Source: Acidimicrobiia bacterium (GTDB lineage Bacteria > Acidobacteriota > Terriglobia > Bryobacterales > Bryobacteraceae). Taken from it: a stretch of 50,931 nucleotides of DNA. The notes beneath the pieces are model-generated. The model was not told where the DNA came from. It saw only the letters and a list, made by a program, of their open reading frames with translations, and made no database searches. A program made the translations under genes and the position numbers. Numbering within the stretch: the stretch's first letter is position 1; each line of letters begins with the position of its first letter. The DNA is taken from assembly GCA_016871315.1 (NCBI GenBank), contig VFZE01000044.1, forward strand, positions 1 through 50,931, written 5' to 3'. Shown piece after piece: positions 45,015 through 50,931 of this stretch.

Positions 45015-46106
45015 ATGAAATTCCTTTCGGTTCTGCTGCTGGCCCTGAGCGCCGCCAGCGCGAAGAACGTCATCCTTTTTCTGGCCGACGCCGGCGGCGT
45101 GCCGACGCTCAACGCCGCAAGTATCCATGGCTACGATGAGGCTCAAAAGCTCTATCTGCAAAGCTGGCCGCACGTGGCGCTGTCGGACACCTCCACCGCC
45201 TCCAACTGGGTGAGCGATTCGGCCGCCGGCATGACGGCCATCGTCACCGGCGTCAAGACCCATAACGGCGTCATCAGTATGGGGGCCGACACCGTGCGCG
45301 GCAAGCAGGACGGCGCACGGCTGAAGACCATCCTCGAGTACGCGGAGCAGCGCGGCCTCTCCACCGGAGTCATTACCAACGTCAACGTCGCCGATGCGAC
45401 TCCTGCTTCCTGCTATGCCCAAGCCAACGACCGGCGCAAGTTCGGTGAGATTTTCATGCAGATCTTTAACCCGCGGTTCGGTGACGGCGTGGACATTGTC
45501 ATGGGCATCGGCCGGAAACCCATCTTTGATTCCGCCAAGGAGTTGGGGAAGGATCCCGAGGAGGCTGCCAAGGGCCGCGCCCGGACGATCTATTCGGCGC
45601 TGGCCGATGTGCCGGCCTCCGATGCGCGGCCGATTGTCGTTCTCGAGAAGGACATGGACGTGCCGCAGGCGGCTCAAATGGCGCTGGACAGGCTTTCCAA
45701 GAGCCGCAAGGGCTACTTTCTGATGATCGAATGGGACGCTCACACGGACGACCCGAAGAAGGGCCTGGACAACCTGGTGGCGTTTGACCGCCTGATCCGG
45801 GATATCGCCGGGAAGGTGAATCTCAAGGAGACGCTGCTGCTTTTCACCGCCGACCATTCCTTTGAGCTGCGCACGGTGGGCGGCCGCCGCGGCGAACCGC
45901 TTCTCAAGGGGCTGGAGGAATGGAAGCAGAAGAACACACCGAAGGAAGTGGTGACCATTCCCGCGATGCGCGTCGGCCACAGCCACACCGGCGAAGAGGT
46001 TCCCGTTGCCGCCATCGGCCACGGCTCCCAGCAGGTGCGTGGCTTCCTGCCCAACACGAAGTTGTTTGAAGTGATGCTGAACGCCTTCGGCTGGCGCAAG
46101 GATTAG
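45015..46106 (+). CDS. Alkaline phosphatase (PhoA superfamily), exported
   Basis: Periplasmic phosphomonoesterase-like protein of 363 residues with a short signal peptide (MKFLSVLLLALSAASA). Metal ligand D25 lies in VILFLADAGG. The nucleophile S69 lies in WVSDSAAGMTAIVTGVKTHN, and the late metal histidine and aspartate in LLLFTADHSFE. The middle motif reads FLMIEWDAHTDDPKKGLDNL, a variant of the usual E-G-x-x-I-D-x-x-x-H block, and the protein is shorter than E. coli PhoA (about 470), so substrate range may differ. It is divergent from the sulfatase; the pair suggests scavenging of phosphate and sulfate esters. Confidence 0.88.
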   Translation: MKFLSVLLLALSAASAKNVILFLADAGGVPTLNAASIHGYDEAQKLYLQSWPHVALSDTSTASNWVSDSAAGMTAIVTGVKTHNGVISMGADTVRGKQDGARLKTILEYAEQRGLSTGVITNVNVADATPASCYAQANDRRKFGEIFMQIFNPRFGDGVDIVMGIGRKPIFDSAKELGKDPEEAAKGRARTIYSALADVPASDARPIVVLEKDMDVPQAAQMALDRLSKSRKGYFLMIEWDAHTDDPKKGLDNLVAFDRLIRDIAGKVNLKETLLLFTADHSFELRTVGGRRGEPLLKGLEEWKQKNTPKEVVTIPAMRVGHSHTGEEVPVAAIGHGSQQVRGFLPNTKLFEVMLNAFGWRKD

Positions 46107-46519
46107 CCCATCGGATTTTCATCCGCCGGCGGGCCGTAAATGGACGGCACCGGAACATCGCACATCCGCAGGTATACCGACAGCTGCCCGCGGTGGTGCA
46201 CGATGTGATTGAAGACGAAGCTGCGCAGCACGGCGATCTTCGGCATCGTGAACAGCGTCGCGCCGCCGCGCTTCAACGACCATGGCGCCATCAACTGCTC
46301 ATCACCGGCCTTCGCCAGGCTTGCCCGCGCCGCCGCGAGGTTCTTCTCAAAGGCTCCCAACAGCGCCTCCGCCGATTCCGGCTTCGGTCCCGAGCCGTCT
46401 ACCGAGGCCATATCAAAATGATCCTGATCGAGCGTGATGTTGGTCCAGCCCTAGAGGTTGGCCAAGTGTCCGGCCAACGACGCCATGTCCCACGACTTGG
46501 CGTGCGGCTGAAAGCCCAG
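46103..46519 (-). pseudogene. DinB-family gene, interrupted by a stop codon and lacking its 5' end
   Basis: The DinB/YfiT-like four-helix fold is readable from 46519 to 46103: GFQPHAKSWDMASLAGHLAN, then TAG at 46451-46453, then GWTNITLDQDHFDMASVDGS in the same frame, and a good C-terminal part (AVLRSFVFNHIVHHRGQLSV, YLRMCDVPVPSIYGP) with metal-ligand histidines. The in-frame stop after 'HLANL' and the missing first helix, where the sequence passes directly into the DUF481 remnant, show it is broken. An internal ATG at 46411 could give a 102-residue product without the first histidine ligand. Confidence 0.75.
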
Positions 46520-46520
46520 G

Positions 46521-47225
46521 TTAGAATCGGGCACTCGCTCCAGCACGCGCCGGGTAGTCCTGGCCGAACAGCAGCTCTCCGGAGTTCCGCCGTGTGCCGT
46601 CGGAGAAGAGTTCCTTGTTCAACGAGGCACCGGAGAAAACGTCCAGGACGGTGCGCTCAGAGCGGATCGCCTTCCAGCCCAGACCGCCGCCGCCGACAAA
46701 GCGCAGGTCCAGGCGCTGGAACTCGTCGAATTCCAGGTCAGTGAAGCCGAAGCCGGTCATGCGCGGGGTGATGTTCATGTCGTAACGGACACCGCCGCGG
46801 ATCGCGTTGGCCGTGGTCACTTTCAGGCCGGTAGTTGTGTTGGCGGAATAGATGGAGGTAAAGTTGACCGCGACCTTGTCCCGCTCTGTCGTCCGGGTCG
46901 CATTCATGCCGACGTTGGTGGTCGAGGTTCGGGCGTTCCCGCGCGCGGAGCTTAAGCCGAGGTCGAGAAAACCGGCCCACGCGTCCAGGAGTCCGGGGTC
47001 GGCCAGCCGGTCGATTTCAATCTGCTGGGCCTCCGTGCCGGTCACGGTCACCTTGCGCGCGGTGTACTCAATTGACTCGATCGCATCCCAGCCGATGGTC
47101 ACCGGACCGGCGTAGGCCGTCTTCAGCACGAGCGCCTTTTCGTCAGTCTTGCCCACTTCCCCGGTCAGCCGGTCGCCGTTCTTCATCCGAACCTGGTCGC
47201 TCCACAAGGGCGTCAGCAAAAACAA
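46521..47225 (-). pseudogene. DUF481-family outer-membrane protein, 3' end lost
   Basis: DUF481 proteins are predicted outer-membrane beta-barrel proteins of unknown function. The frame reads a hydrophobic leader (WLFLLTPLWS), the typical N-terminal module DQVRMKNGDRLTGEVGKTDE with VTIGWDAIESIEY, and then barrel strands: ARTSTTNVGMNATRTTERDK, RGGVRYDMNITPRM, GLGWKAIRSERTVLDVFSGA. It stops at 46521 after GELLFGQDYP plus a few unrelated residues, where 80-90 more would complete the barrel. No ATG fits; a TTG at 47225 is the only reasonable start, although the frame is open to 47534 with no family character. Its end abuts the DinB remnant. Confidence 0.7.
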
Positions 47226-47532
47226 CCATCGACCCCGCGCCGGTCTAGCGGCCGCCCCGTTCAGTTCCTGGATCGTGAAGCCGTGATCGCGCGCCACTGC
47301 GAGCGGCGCCGCCGCATGCTTCGCCTGCGGGTCAACCCGGCGCAGCTCTCGCCGCCTCCCCTTCGCCAATCTAATCAGATATTCAAGCGATGCGCGAGGG
47401 CAGTTTTGACTAGGACATGGAAACCTTGCTTCCAACTTGGTTCCGGCGTCCGCGTCTCTCGGGAGTGGAAGCCCGCCTCTGGGCAATCGAAAAGCGTTGC
47501 AGATCTCCAACCCACCGTGATCTACTTGGGGC

Positions 47533-48468
47533 ATGATTCGTGTCTTGCTCCCACTCGCTTTGTGCCTGACAGCCTTCGCTCAGGTGAAGATCACCACGCA
47601 AGGCCCCGCTGAAGTTGCCGTCGAAATCGACGGCAAGCCGTTCACCGTCTTTTACGCCGGCCCGGAAACAACCAAGCCTTACCTCCATCCGCTCCGCTCC
47701 GCTTCCGGAAAGGCCATCACGCGTTTTTACCCAATGGAGAACGTCGAAGGAGAAACCAAGGACCACATCCACCACCGCGGCCTCTGGTTCACCCACGGCG
47801 ACGTCAACGGTCTCGACTTCTGGTCCAACGACCCCACCCAGCAAGGTCCCAAGAAGGGCAAGGTAGTCCTCAAGCAGATGGGCAAACTGACCAGCGGGGC
47901 GAAGACGGGCAGCATCGCCGCCTCCTTCGAATGGGTCACCTCCGAAGGAAAGCCGCTGCTGCGCGAGGACCGAACCATGACCTTTTACTCCCATCCCACG
48001 CTTCGTATCGTTGACCTTGACGTCACCTTTACCGGAATCGAAAAGGCCCACTTCGGCGACACCAAGGAGGGCTTCTTTGCCCTTCGCCTCAAGGACCCGC
48101 TGATTGGCCGACGCTCCGGTAAGATGGTCAGTGCCGACGGCCGGGTCGGCGAAAAGCAGGTCTGGGGCAAACCCTCGCCTTGGGTTGACTACTACGGCCA
48201 GCTCGACGGCGAAACCCTCGGCGTCGCCATTCTCGACCACCCTACCAACCCCAAGCACCCAACCCACTGGCACTCCCGTGACTATGGCTTGTTCGCCGCC
48301 AACATCTTCGGTGAGCGGGACTTCTATAATGACAAGTCCCGCGACGGCGGCCGGACACTGGAGCCCGGCCAAAAGTGGCGCTTCCGCTACCGTGTGATCA
48401 TCCACCCCGGAGACACGGAATCGGCCAACATTAAGGGATTGTTTCAAGAATTTGCGAAAGTTAAGTGA
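47533..48468 (+). CDS. Secreted PmoA-family (DUF6807) protein
   Basis: A 311-residue protein with a signal peptide (MIRVLLPLALCLTAFAQ). It matches the family named 'methane oxygenase PmoA' in databases, a misleading label since members are exported proteins of unknown role in Planctomycetes, Acidobacteriota and related bacteria. Visible blocks are FYAGPETTKPYLHPLRSASG, DHIHHRGLWFTHGDVNGLDF, REDRTMTFYSHP, HFGDTKEGFFALRL and HPTHWHSRDYGLFAANIFGE, rich in conserved histidines. A glycan-related function is often guessed but unproven. The receptor gene follows after 60 bases. Confidence 0.87.
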   Translation: MIRVLLPLALCLTAFAQVKITTQGPAEVAVEIDGKPFTVFYAGPETTKPYLHPLRSASGKAITRFYPMENVEGETKDHIHHRGLWFTHGDVNGLDFWSNDPTQQGPKKGKVVLKQMGKLTSGAKTGSIAASFEWVTSEGKPLLREDRTMTFYSHPTLRIVDLDVTFTGIEKAHFGDTKEGFFALRLKDPLIGRRSGKMVSADGRVGEKQVWGKPSPWVDYYGQLDGETLGVAILDHPTNPKHPTHWHSRDYGLFAANIFGERDFYNDKSRDGGRTLEPGQKWRFRYRVIIHPGDTESANIKGLFQEFAKVK

Positions 48469-48528
48469 ATCCTCGGCGGCATCGGCTGTAAAATAAAGAA
48501 TTAGAAAAAATCGCCAAGGAGCGCCTCC

Positions 48529-50838
48529 ATGCGTTTTCTCTTTCTCCTCGCTTTGTCCCTGCTTCTCCCCGTCACCTTGTTCGGGCAGGCCACCTCGCAG
48601 CTCACCGGAACCATCACCGACCGCACCGGCGCTATGGTCGCCGATGCCACTGTCACCCTCGTCAACACCGCCACCGGCAACGAACGGAAGGTCCAGTCCA
48701 ACCAACTCGGCTCCTTCACCGTCCCGTTCCTACCCCCCGGCACCTATCGCGCCACCGTCCAAAAGCCCGGCTTCCGGCAGGTGAACCGGGACGGGATCCG
48801 CCTCGAGGTGAATCAAACCGTCCGCATCGACTTCGCGCTCGAAATCGGCGAGGTCACGCAGACTATCGAAGTCGCCGGCGCCGCGCCGCTCATTGAGTCC
48901 GACACCTCCTCCATCGGACAGGTCATCGAATCCAAGGCCATCCAGGACCTGCCCCTCAACGGCCGCAACTTCGTTCAGCTCGCCATCCTTGGCCCTGGCG
49001 TCGTCGGCGTCGGCTTCGGCGCGCGAGGCACGATCATGAGCGGCACGCGCCCCGATGACCTCCGCCCCGGCTCCGAACTCTTCTCTAACGGCAACCGCGA
49101 AGGCTCCAACAACTTCCTCATGGACGGCGTTGACAACAATGAGCGGCTCACCCTCGCCATCGTCCTCCGCCCCTCCGTCGAAGCCGTACGCGAATTCAAG
49201 ATCCAGACCAACATGTTCGCCGCCGACCAGGGCCGCAACGCCGGAACCACCGTCAACGTCATCACCAAGTCCGGCTCCAATCAATGGCACGGCAGCGCCT
49301 ACAACTTTCTCCGCAATGACCGCTTCGACGCGCGCAACTTCTTCGCACGCCCCGACGCAGCCAAACCCGCCCTCCGCCAGAACCAGTTCGGCGCCAGCTT
49401 CGGCGGCAAGATCGTCGAGAACAAACTGTTCTTCTTCACCAACTACGAAGGGCTGCGCCGCCGTTTTGAAAACACCTCGGTCAACACCGTCCCCCTCGCC
49501 GAAGTCCGAACCGGCGACTTCCGCAACGTGCGCGACGTATTCGATCCCTTCTCCACCCGCGCCCAGGCCGGCACCGCAACGGGCTTCGTTCGCGATCCTT
49601 TCCCGAACCGACTCATTCCCGCCGCCCGCTTTGACTCCGTCATGGGACGTGTCATCCAGGCTTATCCGCTCCCGCAGCGCGCCGGACTCGCCAACAACCA
49701 CACTACCAACCCCAAGGACAAGCAGCGCTGGAACCAGGGCGACGTGCGTGTCGATTGGAACCGGTCCGACAAGGACACCATCTTCGGCCGCTTCTCCCGT
49801 CAGGACACCGTCACCACCAAGCCTTCCACCTTTGCCCCCGTTACCATTCCCGGCATGAACACTCCCGTCAGCCTTGGCAACGAGAACACCTTCGCCGGCG
49901 ACTCCACTCTGCGCGCGCAGAACCACGTGCTCAGCTGGATCAGAACCATCAGCCCCACCTTCATCATGGAAGCCAAGATGGGCTTCAACCGCTTCAACCT
50001 TGTCTTCCTCCAGGAAGGCGCCACTCCCGGCGCGCGCCTCGGTGAGGCGCTCGGTGTGCGCAACTCCAACCAAGGCCAGCTCTCTGACGGCATTCCCATC
50101 TTCAGTCCCGCCTCTTACTCCGGCATCGGCCAGACCCGTTCTCTTCCCATTTTCCGCGTCGAGAACACCTTCCATCCCAACGTCCACTTCACCAACATCC
50201 GCGGCAAGCACACCGTCAAATTCGGTGTAGAAGCCCGCCGCCGCCAAGTCACCCAGTTTCAGACCAACCGCGGCAACGGCCGCTTCAACTTCGCCCGCAC
50301 CTTCTCCGACAACCCCAACGCCACCGCCAACACGGGCGACTCCATGGCCGGCCTGCTGCTGGGCACCGCCTCTACCATTGAGCAGGACTTCACTCTCGTC
50401 TTTCCCGGCATGCGCGTCACCGAGTGGGCCACCTACGTTCACGACGATTGGAAAGTCACCGACAAGCTCACACTCAATGTCGGCCTCCGCTATGAGTACG
50501 ACACTCGCGTCACCGAGGTCGCCAACCGCCAGTCCAACTTCGACGTCATCACCGGCAAGCTCCTGATCGCCGGCTTCAACACCAATCCCGAGACCGGCAT
50601 CAACCGCGACCCGAACAACTTCGCGCCGCGCTTCGGCCTCGCCTACCGCATGCGCCCCGGAACCGTACTCCGCGCCGGCTTCGGCATCTTCTACAACCCT
50701 GCCGGCAGCGAAAGCGTGCTGATGCGCCGCCACCGGCAGCTTCCCTTCGGGCCTATCAACGCCGTCGACATCAACCAGTTCTCCAACCGTCCGCAGCGTG
50801 TCCAGGACGGCCTCGCGCCCATCCCTAACCCGGCGTAG
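48529..50838 (+). pseudogene. TonB-dependent receptor (Oar-like), cut off at residue 769
   Basis: Starts at an ATG behind AAGGAG with signal peptide (LFLLALSLLLPVTLFGQ), a regulatory-like domain (QLTGTITDRTGAMVADATVT), a plug (LPLNGRNFVQLAILGPGVVG; FLMDGVDNNERLT; TTVNVITKSGSNQWHG) and much of the barrel (YVHDDWKVTDKLTLNVGLRY; FAPRFGLAYRMRPGTVLRAG). It stops with GLAPIPNPA at 50838, about 340 residues short of the two complete receptors in this window and without the last strands or aromatic end. A different reading frame opens 33 bases later, suggesting interruption by inserted DNA. Confidence 0.8.
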
Positions 50839-50871
50839 CCGGAACCAAAGAGGTCCAGGTATGATGCCGGA

Positions 50872-50931
50872 ATGGGTATCGAGCTACTGACGGAGCGACT
50901 CTCAGATCAGATCGCCGGAGTGCTGAGCTGT
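50872..50931 (+). CDS. N-terminus of an unidentified protein (runs off the right edge)
   Basis: The ATG at 50872 opens 20 in-frame codons, MGIELLTERLSDQIAGVLSC, to the end of the window. AGAGG lies about 20 bases upstream, too far for a good ribosome binding site. The start resembles a multi-copy hypothetical protein family that I recall from Acidobacteriota and other soil bacteria, but 20 residues are too few to be sure. Its place directly behind the truncated receptor makes a mobile-element gene possible. Confidence 0.4.
   Translation, partial: MGIELLTERLSDQIAGVLSC

Noticed and set aside
48730-50733. A 667-residue minus-strand frame opposite the third receptor
   Set aside because: Repetitive Gly/Glu/Val/Ala composition with no motif; it is the shadow of the receptor gene, which has clear domain structure and a ribosome binding site.

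Overview
The window looks like chromosomal DNA of a GC-rich Acidobacteriota, most likely of the Solibacter/Bryobacter type. This rests on three Oar-like TonB-dependent receptors with an N-terminal carboxypeptidase-regulatory-like domain, Tat-type VOC and sulfatase proteins, a DUF3500 protein, a PmoA-like DUF6807 protein, a PEP-CTERM-like protein, and many partly decayed genes. The taxon is inferred from family content; there is no rRNA gene.

Left part (1-13.7 kb): the 5' end of thiS and a higBA toxin-antitoxin pair lie on the minus strand. Divergent from them, behind a clear sigma70-like promoter and a leader hairpin, is a compact complex I operon, nuoA-C-D-E-F-G-H-J-K-L-M-N, with most genes overlapping or touching. 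Two normally embedded genes, nuoB and nuoI, are absent from it.

Middle part (13.7-32.4 kb): an IS4-type transposase remnant and an aminotransferase-like fragment mark the point where the plus strand changes from C-rich to G-rich. Then come a sugar-acid dehydratase (IlvD/Edd family) and a DUF3500 protein; an envelope polysaccharide group (truncated sugar transferase, HPr-kinase-like P-loop protein, MurJ-like flippase, GT4 glycosyltransferase); a TonB-dependent receptor, a VOC protein and a POT peptide transporter; an RRM RNA-binding protein; a four-gene set (membrane protein, winged-helix regulator, uppS, and a protein that fuses a YjbQ domain to a ferritin-like di-iron domain); and a 1.6-kb stretch of gene fragments ending at tRNA-Leu(UAG).

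Right part (32.5-50.9 kb): an IclR regulator precedes a second TonB-dependent receptor. After a frameshifted pseudogene comes a nucleoside salvage operon (pyrimidine nucleoside phosphorylase, NupC transporter, purine nucleoside phosphorylase, cytidine deaminase, exported deaminase-like amidohydrolase) that would import nucleosides and split or deaminate them. Then follow a PEP-CTERM-like protein, a divergent sulfatase/alkaline phosphatase pair, remnants of DinB and DUF481 genes, a secreted DUF6807 protein, and a third receptor cut off at 769 residues just before a new reading frame that runs off the window. No rRNA, CRISPR array or prophage was seen.
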